From JANOAR01 sp031411235 (lineage in GTDB: Bacteria > Verrucomicrobiota > Verrucomicrobiia > Verrucomicrobiales > Verrucomicrobiaceae): a stretch of DNA of 24,378 nucleotides. Location: contig JANOAR010000236.1 of NCBI GenBank assembly GCA_031411235.1, forward strand, positions 1 through 24,378. The letters are read 5' to 3'. The first letter of the stretch is position 1, and the number at the start of each line of letters is the position of its first letter. The translations under genes and the position numbers were made by a program. The notes below the pieces were generated by a model. That model saw only the letters and a program-made list of their open reading frames with translations. It searched no databases and was not told where the DNA came from. Positions 13,952-21,535 of this stretch are shown piece by piece.

Positions 13952-16108
13952 ATGGCCACGACCGACACCCCCAAGCACACCAACGCCCTCATCCACGAGA
14001 AGTCGCCCTACCTGCTGCAACACGCGCACAACCCGGTGAACTGGATGCCCTGGGGCGAGGCCGCCATTGCCAAGGCGCGCGCCGAGCAGAAGCCCATCCT
14101 GCTCTCCAGCGGCTACTCGACCTGCCACTGGTGCCACGTCATGGAGCACGAATCCTTTGAGAACGAAGCCACAGCGGCGCTGATGAATGAGAGCTTCATC
14201 TGCATCAAGCTCGACCGCGAAGAGCGCCCCGATGTTGACCTCACCTACATGACCTATGTGCAGGCTGCGACGGGCCACGGCGGCTGGCCGATGAACGTCT
14301 TCCTCACGCCCGATTTAAAGCCCTTCTACGGTGGCACGTACTACCCGCCCGAGTCGAAGGGGCGCATCGGCTGGCCCGATCTGCTGGGCGAAATCTCGCG
14401 CCTGTGGAAGGAAGACCACGCAGGCCTGCTGGAGCGTGCGAATGCCACCGTGACGAAGCTGCAACAGCACATCGAGAGCGAGCACGCCGATGCTACCGAA
14501 CCTGACTTGAAGCTCGTTTTAACCAAAGCCTACGACGACCTCAGCGGCTCCTTCGACTATCACGAAGGCGGCTTCGGCTCTGCGCCCAAGTTCCCCCGGC
14601 CCACAGCGCTGGGCCTGCTGCATCGCCTGCATCTGCATCTGAAAGGCAAGGATGAGAGCCAGTCCGATTGGGCGCTAGAGATGGCGGCAAAGACGCTACG
14701 CTGCATGGCCTTCGGCGGCATTCGCGACCACATCAGCGGCGGCTTCCACCGCTACTCCGTCGATGGTTACTGGCATGTGCCGCACTACGAAAAAATGCTC
14801 TACGACCAGGGCCAGCTTTTATCGGCCTACGTCGAGGGGCATCAGCTCAGCGGCAGTATTTTCTTCGCCGACATCGCCCGCGAGATCGCGACCTATTTGA
14901 AGCGCGACATGACCAGCCCAGGCGGTGCCTTTTACTCCGCCGAGGATGCCGACAGCCTCGCCACCGCTGAGAGTGCAAAGAAGACTGAGGGTGCCTTTTT
15001 CGTCTGGAGCGCTGCCGAGGTCGATGAGCTGCTGGGCAAGGAAGAGGGCGGCATCTTCCGCTACTACTACGGCATCCGCCGCGATGGCAATGCCCGCGCC
15101 GAGAGCGATCCGCACGGCGAGTTGAAGGGGCTCAACACACTGTTCCGCGCCTACTCGATGAAGAAGACTGCCGAGTTCTTCAAGCGCCCCTTGGAGGAAA
15201 TCGAGAGCCTCCTCATCGCAGGCCGAGCAAAGCTCTTCGAGGTGCGCGAGAAACGCCCTCGCCCGCATTTGGACGACAAGATCATCACCGCGTGGAATGG
15301 CCTCGCCATCGCTGGCTTAGCGAAATCAGGAGCCGAACTCGGCGAGGCCGAACACCTCGCGATGGCGACACGCGCCGCGCAATGCCTCCACGACACGCTG
15401 TGCGATGCGCCAGGCAAAGGCTTGCGCCGAAGCTGGCGCGATGGGGTGGCGGGCAGCAAGGCCTTCGCCATCGACTACGCCTGCCTCATCCACGGCCTCA
15501 TCGAGCTGCATCAGGCCACGCTCGATGTGAAGTGGCTGCAATGGGCCGAGGCGTTGCAAGCCGAGCTGCACGCGGCCTATTGGGACAAGAAGCACAGCGG
15601 CTATTACAGCGTCCACACCGACATGCCGCACACCGTGATGCGGATCAAAGAAGACTACGACGGCGCTGAGCCCTCGCCCAATTCCCTGGCTGCCCTGAAC
15701 CTCGCTCGCCTCGCCTCACTGACCGCACGCAAGGACTACGCCGAGCAAGCGGCAGCGCTGCTACGGCTCTTTGGCCACACCTTGCAGACGAGCACCCAGA
15801 GCGTGCCGATGATGGTCATGGGCCTCGATTTCCAACAAAGTAGCAAGCAGCAAATCGTGCTCGCGGGCGAACGCGACAGCGCGGATTTCCAGGCACTGCT
15901 GCGCGTGGTGCAGGGCAAGTTCCTGCCCCACGCCGTGGTCTTGCATGCCGACGGCGGCGCAGCGCAGGCGTATCACGGCAAATACAACGAAGCCATTGCT
16001 GGCATGAAGGAGGTCGGTGGCCATGCGGCGGCTTATCTCTGCCAGGGCGAAACTTGCCAACCGCCGGTGACGGATGCCACGGTTCTCGCGGGGATGTTGA
16101 GCAGGTAG
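13952..16108 (+). CDS. Thioredoxin-fold DUF255 protein (YyaL/SPATA20 family)
   Basis: 718 aa. The start is the ATG reading MATTDTPKHTN; the family's NALIHEKSPYLLQHAHNPVNW opening follows directly. The N-terminal domain (about 10-170) is a thioredoxin fold of the DsbH/DUF255 type, with C58 and C61 in GYSTCHWCHVMEHESF and then DREERPDVD. The rest is an (alpha/alpha)6-barrel related to N-acylglucosamine epimerases and glycosidases, with GGFGSAPKFPRP, GGFHRYSVD, WHVPHYEKMLYDQ and PHLDDKIITAWNG. There is no signal peptide, so it is cytoplasmic. The family is widespread from bacteria to animals, and its reaction is not settled. It stands alone, divergent from the coiled-coil gene. Confidence 0.92.
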   Translation: MATTDTPKHTNALIHEKSPYLLQHAHNPVNWMPWGEAAIAKARAEQKPILLSSGYSTCHWCHVMEHESFENEATAALMNESFICIKLDREERPDVDLTYMTYVQAATGHGGWPMNVFLTPDLKPFYGGTYYPPESKGRIGWPDLLGEISRLWKEDHAGLLERANATVTKLQQHIESEHADATEPDLKLVLTKAYDDLSGSFDYHEGGFGSAPKFPRPTALGLLHRLHLHLKGKDESQSDWALEMAAKTLRCMAFGGIRDHISGGFHRYSVDGYWHVPHYEKMLYDQGQLLSAYVEGHQLSGSIFFADIAREIATYLKRDMTSPGGAFYSAEDADSLATAESAKKTEGAFFVWSAAEVDELLGKEEGGIFRYYYGIRRDGNARAESDPHGELKGLNTLFRAYSMKKTAEFFKRPLEEIESLLIAGRAKLFEVREKRPRPHLDDKIITAWNGLAIAGLAKSGAELGEAEHLAMATRAAQCLHDTLCDAPGKGLRRSWRDGVAGSKAFAIDYACLIHGLIELHQATLDVKWLQWAEALQAELHAAYWDKKHSGYYSVHTDMPHTVMRIKEDYDGAEPSPNSLAALNLARLASLTARKDYAEQAAALLRLFGHTLQTSTQSVPMMVMGLDFQQSSKQQIVLAGERDSADFQALLRVVQGKFLPHAVVLHADGGAAQAYHGKYNEAIAGMKEVGGHAAAYLCQGETCQPPVTDATVLAGMLSR

Positions 16109-16240
16109 AGCGGAGTTATTAAAATAATATCAACGAATCGCCAAAAGCGGCGGTCTGACCATCCAAGGATTTGAAAAAAGCTTCCTGGGATGACTCAAAC
16201 ATGCTACAAATTCGATTTTATTTTTTGCAGGACTCCATCC

Positions 16241-16471
16241 ATGACTCTTCAAGCTTTTCGTTACTGGCTATTCATTGCTCTCGCGGCCTTTGTCGTGGCT
16301 GGTTTTACCAACAGTTTTGGTGCTGATGCTGAAACCATCCTGACGTCGCTCCCCACCATCCAGCCCGTGGCCGTGCCAGAGCCTAGCCGAGCCCTATTCA
16401 TGGCCTTAGGTTTTCTCGCTGTCTTATTCAGCTACCGGCAGGCTTGGCGGAACTTCAGTCGCAAGGCTTAG
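16241..16471 (+). CDS. Very short PEP-CTERM exosortase substrate
   Basis: 76 aa from the ATG reading MTLQAFRYWLF; an ATG 17 codons upstream gives a Cys-containing, less signal-like start. Residues 1-27 form a signal peptide (hydrophobic core LFIALAAFVVAGF, likely cut near SFG-ADA). Residues 46-76 form a complete PEP-CTERM sorting signal: VPEPSRAL, then the helix FMALGFLAVLFSY, then basic residues (RQAWRNFSRKA). This leaves only about 18 residues of mature protein. Exosortase would cut near PEP and place the peptide in the envelope or EPS. The stop overlaps the stop of the convergent gene by 4 nt, inside a small hairpin. No exosortase gene is in the window. Confidence 0.8.
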   Translation: MTLQAFRYWLFIALAAFVVAGFTNSFGADAETILTSLPTIQPVAVPEPSRALFMALGFLAVLFSYRQAWRNFSRKA

Positions 16472-16476
16472 CCTTG
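16462..16476. other. Hairpin spanning two overlapping stop codons
   Basis: CAAGGC-TTA-GCCTTG is a perfect 6-bp stem with a 3-nt loop. The loop TTA holds the stop codon of the - strand gene, and the + strand stop is one base further. There is no T-run, so termination activity is unproven. It is the only structure between the two convergent genes. Confidence 0.4.
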
Positions 16477-17214
16477 GAGGAATGCCTCAAACTCCACAGG
16501 TAGCGGGGCCTCCCAGCTTGCCTCGCCTTGGAGTTCTAGCCTTGCGGAGTGTAGCGCTTGGCGCGGCAACAGCAGTCGTGAGGCCAGCGAGGGCGTCCAA
16601 CCCGTCTCGATGAATTCCAAGTAACAGCGTTCGTCAGGGCCATACAATTTATCCCCCACCACGGGCAGGCCCAGGTGCAAAAGATGCGCCCGAATCTGGT
16701 GCATCCGCCCTGTGATTGGCGATGCCTCTAGCAGTGTAAATCGTGAGCCGTCCTCGCGCTCGATACGCCTCAGCACACGAAACAGCGTGCGGCACGCCGC
16801 GCCGCTCTCATGCACGCACTGCTTCACCCAGATCGCCGAGGGCCTCACCTCGCCCTGCCTTTGCAAGGGTGCGTCCAGATCGAACTCATCCCAAGACGGC
16901 CAGCCGAAAACGATCACGCGGTAGGATTTGTGGAAGCGCCGCTCCATCATCGCCATCCCAAAGCGCCGCGCCGTGGCGGCGTTCTTGGCCACCAGCACCA
17001 CGCCACTGGTTTCACGGTCGAGCCGATTGATAAGGCTCACTTGCCCGCCGTTGGCGATTTCATAGGCCAGCAGAGCGCACAACTCGCTCCACAAAGTAGG
17101 CGAACCGTCTGGCACATTGGGATGGACTTTGAGCGGCGCAGGCTTGTCCACCACGAGGTAGTCCGCCGTCTCGTCGAGGAGGGTGATGGCCGTGTTATGG
17201 GAGAAGGCGGTCAC
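16468..17214 (-). CDS. RluA-type RNA pseudouridine synthase
   Basis: 248 aa if it starts at the GTG reading VTAFSHNTAITLL. The open frame continues to an ATG at 17391, but that ATG overlaps the epimerase ATG head to head, and the extra residues are unlike the family. The core begins YLVVDKPAPLKVHPN. The catalytic Asp is D66 in LINRLDRETSGVVLVAKN (the common His before RLD is Asn here). The family motifs FHKSYRVIVFGWP and ITGRMHQIRAHLLHLGLPVVGDKLYG follow. It isomerises uridine to pseudouridine in rRNA or tRNA. There is no S4 domain, so it belongs with the short RluA/TruC-like members. The exact target is unknown. Confidence 0.88.
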   Translation of the reverse strand: MTAFSHNTAITLLDETADYLVVDKPAPLKVHPNVPDGSPTLWSELCALLAYEIANGGQVSLINRLDRETSGVVLVAKNAATARRFGMAMMERRFHKSYRVIVFGWPSWDEFDLDAPLQRQGEVRPSAIWVKQCVHESGAACRTLFRVLRRIEREDGSRFTLLEASPITGRMHQIRAHLLHLGLPVVGDKLYGPDERCYLEFIETGWTPSLASRLLLPRQALHSARLELQGEASWEAPLPVEFEAFLQG

Positions 17215-17328
17215 TTGGGGAAGAGGAACAGAGGGGCGGCGGATCGGGCAATATAAGGCCGACGATACAACGGGCCGAGTGGGGCAAACGACTGTATCCG
17301 GCCAACTATCTACACCTCGCAACGCATA

Positions 17329-17347
17329 AAAAGCGATCTTCGCTTTT
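17329..17347. promoter_or_regulatory. Hairpin in divergent spacer
   Basis: AAAAGCGA-TCT-TCGCTTTT is a perfect 8-bp inverted repeat, 42 nt before the epimerase ATG and 114 nt before the GTG start of the pseudouridine synthase. It may be an operator or a small terminator-like hairpin. The T-rich right arm makes either reading possible. Confidence 0.4.
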
Positions 17348-17389
17348 CTAGCCCTGTCGGAGCCGATATGTTTTTGGCCCTTTTCCCGC

Positions 17390-18397
17390 ATGACCTACTC
17401 CCAAGTTCAAGATGCCCTCCGCCTCGCCCCTCGTTCCTGGCTCATCACTGGAGCCGCAGGGTTCATTGGTTCACACGTCGTGGAGAAGCTGCTGCAACTC
17501 GGCCAGCGGGTGCGAGTGCTGGACAATTACTTCAGCAGCACCCCGCGAAATCTGGAGCGGGTGCGTGGCATCGTGGGCGCAGAGGCAGCGACGCGGCTGG
17601 AGTTTATCGCGGGCGATATTCGCGACGTGACGCAGTGCGCGAGCGCAGTGCATGGCATGGATCAAGTCATCCATCTGGGAGCCCTCGGTTCGGTGCCGCT
17701 GTCGATGGATAAGCCACTGGAGTGCAATGAAATCAATGTCACAGGCACGCTGCAAATGATGCAGGCGGCCCATGCTGCGGGGATCAAGCGATTCGTTTAT
17801 GCCTCTAGCAGCGCGGTTTATGGCGATGATGAGTTGCCGACAAAACGCGAGGACAGCCTGGGACGCACGCTCTCGCCATACGCGGCGAGCAAGCTCATCG
17901 ACGAAGTCTATGCACGCACCTACACCGCTGCGTATGGCCTGCAAACCGTGGGCCTACGGTTCTTCAATGTCTTCGGCCCGCGCCAAGATCCCAAGGGAGC
18001 ATATGCTGCCGTCATCCCATGCTGGATCGACGCGATGCGGAAGGGCGAGAGTGTCTTCATCAATGGCGATGGGGGGAACACGCGCGATTTTTGCTTCGTC
18101 CGCGATGTCGTGCAGGCGCTCATCCTGGCGAGCATGACGAGCAATGAACTGGCTTTTGGCAAGGCCTTCAATGTGGGCCTGGGCATCGCGACGGACTTGA
18201 ATCAACTCTTCAACACGCTGCGCCAACTCGTCGGCGAAGAGCTAGGCCGCGAGGTGCCACAGGTGATCTACCGCGATTTCCGCGCAGGCGACATCCGCCA
18301 CTCGTGTGCCGATACGACGCTGGTGCAGTGCGTGCTGTCTTTTGCCCCTGAATACTCGGTGATGGATGGATTGCGGGTGACGGTGGCGGCAGGTTGA
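17390..18397 (+). CDS. UDP-sugar 4-epimerase, WbpP/TviC-like (SDR family)
   Basis: 335 aa. The ATG reads MTYSQVQDALRLAPRSWLITG, which fits the extended N-terminus of WbpP/TviC-type UDP-N-acetylglucosamine 4-epimerases. The NAD-binding motif is GAAGFIGSH (residues 21-29). The catalytic Ser is in YASSSAVYG, and YxxxK is Y164/K168 (SPYAASK). Family blocks RFFNVFGPRQDPKGAYAAVIP and NGDGGNTRDFCFVRDVVQA are intact. It interconverts UDP-GlcNAc(A) and UDP-GalNAc(A), or the Glc/Gal pair, to supply surface polysaccharide synthesis. No glycosyltransferase genes flank it, so it stands apart from an EPS cluster. UDP-glucose 4-epimerase or UDP-glucuronate epimerase are the alternatives. Confidence 0.9.
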   Translation: MTYSQVQDALRLAPRSWLITGAAGFIGSHVVEKLLQLGQRVRVLDNYFSSTPRNLERVRGIVGAEAATRLEFIAGDIRDVTQCASAVHGMDQVIHLGALGSVPLSMDKPLECNEINVTGTLQMMQAAHAAGIKRFVYASSSAVYGDDELPTKREDSLGRTLSPYAASKLIDEVYARTYTAAYGLQTVGLRFFNVFGPRQDPKGAYAAVIPCWIDAMRKGESVFINGDGGNTRDFCFVRDVVQALILASMTSNELAFGKAFNVGLGIATDLNQLFNTLRQLVGEELGREVPQVIYRDFRAGDIRHSCADTTLVQCVLSFAPEYSVMDGLRVTVAAG

Positions 18398-18422
18398 GCT
18401 TGGGGGGAGTGATGGGAAAACT

Positions 18423-18478
18423 TGTCTCATTGTCTGATTGTCTCCCCATCTGATTGTCTCATTGTCTCCACGTCTCAT
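18423..18478. repeat. Degenerate 8-bp tandem repeat, 7 units
   Basis: Seven consecutive octamers follow the pattern TGTCTCAT: tgtctcat, tgtctgat, tgtctccc, catctgat, tgtctcat, tgtctcca, cgtctcat. Two units are identical and the others differ by 1-3 bases. The array ends 11 bp before the ATG of the next gene and starts 25 bp after the epimerase stop. Confidence 0.85.
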
Positions 18479-18489
18479 CCCCCTTCCCC

Positions 18490-19158
18490 ATGCTCACCAA
18501 AACACCCACCGCTGCCTACAATCCCTTCTTTGGCTGCGCCATCATGGTCATGGCGGCGCTGATGTTTGGCGGCATCGTGACATGGTCGATTTACTCCTTG
18601 ATGAAGCAGGACTCGGAGATCGCGCTGTTCACCATCGAGAAGCCTATACCGTTGCAGGGCGTGGCGTTATCGGCGGAGGATCGGACGGCTTTGCTTACGC
18701 GGGCGACGACCTTTGGCGAAGCGGCTAGAGCAGGTAGGGCAGCTATGTTGGAAGTCACGGTGGCTGAATTGAATGCGCTCATCGCGGCAGCACCAGACAC
18801 GGGCTACGGCAACTTCCGCGAGATGATTGCCTTCAAGGCGACTCAGCCTGAGACGAAGACGCTTGTCGCAGATGTATGTCTGCCGTTGAACAAGGCCAAA
18901 TTTTGGGAAGGCAAACGCTACGTGGTTGGCGAGGCTAGCTTCGCCTTGGATCACTCAGAGGCGGGTCCCGATGTGAAACTGACGACATTAACGGTGCCGG
19001 GGAAAGTCGTGAGCCAGGGCTTTGTCGATGCTTTTAGCAGTTGGCGCTGGGTCACGCCGTATCAAAAGGTGGAGCCCATTGGCAGCGTTTTAAAAGCCAT
19101 CAAGAGCGCTCGCGTCACGGCGGTAGGCCTCACGTTTTCAACGACTGCTGCGCCCTGA
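18490..19158 (+). CDS. Membrane-anchored protein of unknown function
   Basis: 222 aa from the ATG reading MLTKTPTAAYNPFFGC. The longer frame would translate part of the tandem repeat. One transmembrane helix lies at about residues 14-34 (CAIMVMAALMFGGIVTWSIYSLM). The rest is a soluble, mostly alpha/beta domain with ALTVAELNALIA-like helical text near the middle (LEVTVAELNALIAAAPDTGY) and a beta-rich C-terminal half. I recognise no family. It resembles the single-helix hypothetical proteins frequent in Verrucomicrobiaceae. It is followed 12 bp later by the phosphatase gene, so the two are likely co-transcribed. Confidence 0.7.
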   Translation: MLTKTPTAAYNPFFGCAIMVMAALMFGGIVTWSIYSLMKQDSEIALFTIEKPIPLQGVALSAEDRTALLTRATTFGEAARAGRAAMLEVTVAELNALIAAAPDTGYGNFREMIAFKATQPETKTLVADVCLPLNKAKFWEGKRYVVGEASFALDHSEAGPDVKLTTLTVPGKVVSQGFVDAFSSWRWVTPYQKVEPIGSVLKAIKSARVTAVGLTFSTTAAP

Positions 19159-19170
19159 TCTCCTCACGTT

Positions 19171-19878
19171 ATGTCTCGTATTCTAGCCATCGGCGACATC
19201 CACGGTAGCTACATCGCGCTCACGACTTTGGCCGAGTGTATGCCCTTTGCGGATGACGATATGATCATCACGCTGGGGGATTATGTGGATCGTGGCCCAC
19301 GCTCGCGACAGGTGATGGACTGGCTCATCGCTCGCTACGCCACGGGCAAGCTGATCCCTCTGCTGGGCAACCACGAGAGCATCATGCTGCAGTCGCGCAG
19401 GGACTCTGTGACGATGAAGGCTTGGTTCAACGATTACATCGGCGGGCGTGCCACCGTGGACTCGTATATGCCAGAGTCGGGTGAGCGCTATGCTCGGCTG
19501 ACGGACATTCCCGAGGCGCACTGGTTTTTCCTCCAGCAGCAGACGCGGCGCTACTACGAGACGGAGACGCATCTGTTTGTCCATGCCAATGCCAATCCCA
19601 AGCTACCCTTGGAGGCACAGAATGATGAGGCGCTCATCTGGCAGCACCTGAACCGTGACAGCCAACGCGCTCACGTTTCGGGGAAAATCCTCGTCTGCGG
19701 CCACACGGCTCAACGTTCGGGCGAAGTCCTAGACCTCGGCCACACGATCTGCATCGACACCACGGCAGCGGGTGGCGGCTGGTTGACATGCCTGGATCCA
19801 ATGACGCGCGACTACTGGCAAGCGAATGAGAAGGGCGAGTTTCGCAGCGGTCGGTTGCTGCCGAAAAATTCAGGCTAA
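19171..19878 (+). CDS. Metallophosphoesterase, PPP-type Ser/Thr phosphatase family
   Basis: 235 aa. The family's metal-binding motifs are all present: GDIHGSY (D9, H11), GDYVDRG (D37, D40) and LLGNHES (N67, H68). Later His ligands are FVHANANP (in place of the usual H-A-G) and VCGHTAQR. This is the architecture of bacterial PrpA/PrpB and lambda-type protein phosphatases, which use two metal ions to hydrolyse phosphoproteins. Diadenosine tetraphosphatase-like activity is a known alternative in this superfamily. There is no signal peptide or helix, so it is cytoplasmic. It starts 12 bp after the membrane protein gene, and its stop overlaps the convergent DUF2062 gene by 4 nt. Confidence 0.9.
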   Translation: MSRILAIGDIHGSYIALTTLAECMPFADDDMIITLGDYVDRGPRSRQVMDWLIARYATGKLIPLLGNHESIMLQSRRDSVTMKAWFNDYIGGRATVDSYMPESGERYARLTDIPEAHWFFLQQQTRRYYETETHLFVHANANPKLPLEAQNDEALIWQHLNRDSQRAHVSGKILVCGHTAQRSGEVLDLGHTICIDTTAAGGGWLTCLDPMTRDYWQANEKGEFRSGRLLPKNSG

Positions 19879-20480
19879 AGCGGGGCATTGCCATCAGGCA
19901 GGCGCGGGCGTGCCGCCATCACCGCCCAAAGGCCGTAGGCGATGACGTAGCTGAGGGCCGAGAGCAAGGTGGCGACGACCACCGCACCCACGTAGAGTTC
20001 CTTCGCCACGCTGAGCAGCTCATAAAAACGATGCCCCAGTTGCGACCAAGGAATTTGACCGTGGTAGGTATCGCTGAGAAAGGCGTGAGCATTGGCGATG
20101 GCTGCGGTGCCATCGCTGTGCATACCGAGCAGGTGGAGGAACCACTCACCCACTTTGACTTCGGCAATGATGATGGGAGCGAAGGTAACAGGGTTGGAGA
20201 TCCAGCAGGCGACAATGGCGATGGGCACATTGACGCGGAATATGCCGGCAAGCGCCACGGCCACAGGCATCTGCCCAGGGAAAAGAATGCTGGAGACGAA
20301 CATACCCACGGCCAAGCCACCCGCGAGAGAGTGCTGTGTGGGTCGCCAGACGTGCTTATCGAGGAAGTGGCGAGAGAACCAATGGAGCAGACGATTCTGC
20401 TTCAATCGACGCGGGTGCTTGAAGTAACGATAGGTCTTCAAGACCATACGGCGGAAGTGGCGGCGAGCGTAGTTGCGCAT
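19875..20480 (-). CDS. DUF2062 membrane protein
   Basis: 201 aa. A basic N-terminus (MRNYARRHFRRMVLK) is followed by the DUF2062 core: HSLAGGLAVGMFVSSILFPG, then QMPVAVALAGIFRVNVPIAI and WISNPVTFAPIII. Two or three hydrophobic helices lie in the middle and one near the C-terminus (VGAVVVATLLSALSYVIAYGLWAV). DUF2062 proteins are inner-membrane proteins of unknown function; some are fused to glycosyltransferases. It is 9 bp downstream of uppP on the same strand, which suggests an operon and a link to lipid-carrier or envelope metabolism. An internal ATG at residue 12 is an alternative start. The stop overlaps the convergent phosphatase. Confidence 0.85.
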   Translation of the reverse strand: MRNYARRHFRRMVLKTYRYFKHPRRLKQNRLLHWFSRHFLDKHVWRPTQHSLAGGLAVGMFVSSILFPGQMPVAVALAGIFRVNVPIAIVACWISNPVTFAPIIIAEVKVGEWFLHLLGMHSDGTAAIANAHAFLSDTYHGQIPWSQLGHRFYELLSVAKELYVGAVVVATLLSALSYVIAYGLWAVMAARPRLPDGNAPL

Positions 20481-20489
20481 GGCGAAGGA

Positions 20490-21287
20490 CTACGTTGCGC
20501 GTATGGCGTAGAGCAGCAAGCCACCCCCGAGGAGAATGCGGTAGATGGCGAAGCCGTTGAAGGTGTGCGATTGCACAAAACGAATCAGCCACTTGACCAC
20601 GATGAAGGCGGCAATCGCCGAGACGAGCGTGCCTAGCGCCACCATGCCCCAGTCTTCGCTGGCTGCCGTGCCGTCTTTGAGGGCTGAGAGTATCTTGTAG
20701 CCGCCAGCCGCGAGCAGAGTGGGAATGCCGAGCAAAAACGAAAACTCTGTAGCCGCTGGACGAGCCACACCAAGGGCCAGCGCCATCATGATGCTCGCCC
20801 CAGAGCGAGACGTGCCAGGAAATACCGCCGCAAGCAATTGCGCTAAAGCCACTGCGACGACGACGCGCCAGGCGATACCCGTGGTGCCTTGCTGGCCTTT
20901 ATGCCGAGCTTCCAGAATAAGAATGACGATGCCGCCAAGCAAAGTGGCCCAGGCGACAGGCGGAATGGTTTCGGGCAGCTTGATGTTGAGTTTCTTGATC
21001 ACCAAACCACCAACGGCAGTGATGAGGAAGGCCACGCCCAGCTTGCCAAGGTAGTCACGCGTGGCGGTCTCCTTGAGCGTGCAGGCAAGATGTTTCACCC
21101 GCTGCATAAACACCGCCAGCACCGCCAGCACTGCACCGCTCTGGATAACGATGTTGAAGAGATCACTCTTCGCTGGAAGCCAACCGAGCGTTTGCGGGAT
21201 GAGCAGGTGCCCCGTCGATGAGATGGGCAGGAATTCAGTGACACCTTCAATGATGCCAAGGAAGATAATGGCGAGCCAGTCGGGCAT
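20490..21287 (-). CDS. uppP: Undecaprenyl-diphosphatase UppP/BacA
   Basis: 265 aa, the normal size. The two family signatures are intact: EGVTEFLPISSTGHLL near residues 14-29 (catalytic Glu and Ser/Thr) and FPGTSRSGASIM (Arg) in the middle. Helices fill the rest of the protein. It removes a phosphate from undecaprenyl diphosphate so the lipid carrier can be reused for peptidoglycan and surface polymers, and it is known for bacitracin resistance. The start is the ATG reading MPDWLAIIFLG. The leader just before it is pyrimidine-rich (attcctcatttcccc) with no Shine-Dalgarno. DUF2062 follows 9 bp later. It is divergent from the M23 peptidase, another cell-wall gene. Confidence 0.95.
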   Translation of the reverse strand: MPDWLAIIFLGIIEGVTEFLPISSTGHLLIPQTLGWLPAKSDLFNIVIQSGAVLAVLAVFMQRVKHLACTLKETATRDYLGKLGVAFLITAVGGLVIKKLNIKLPETIPPVAWATLLGGIVILILEARHKGQQGTTGIAWRVVVAVALAQLLAAVFPGTSRSGASIMMALALGVARPAATEFSFLLGIPTLLAAGGYKILSALKDGTAASEDWGMVALGTLVSAIAAFIVVKWLIRFVQSHTFNGFAIYRILLGGGLLLYAIRAT

Positions 21288-21535
21288 GGGGAAATGAGGA
21301 ATGGGGAATGATAAAGCGCAAATGCTGCGCGTGTGGAGAAAAGGGCGGCGAGTGTCGGGTGCGGCGCAAAATTTGCAACTCCCATCGTGAGTCTAAGGAG
21401 TGCAAAAAAGACGCGAGTAAGTTGCGGTTTTTCCAATGCCTTCAGTTGCTCAGTGACGGCGAGTCGCAGCCACGGTGAAATGCCAGTGGCAAAGCCTTCT
21501 CAAGCAGCTAGGATCATCGCCCTCCCAGCCCAACC
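21288..21535. other. Divergent intergenic spacer uppP / M23 peptidase
   Basis: 248 bp that must hold both promoters. Visible items are an 11-bp perfect palindrome at 21366-21376 (gcaaa-a-tttgc) and a repetitive G/A-rich stretch next to the uppP start. I could not identify convincing -35/-10 pairs. Confidence 0.4.
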
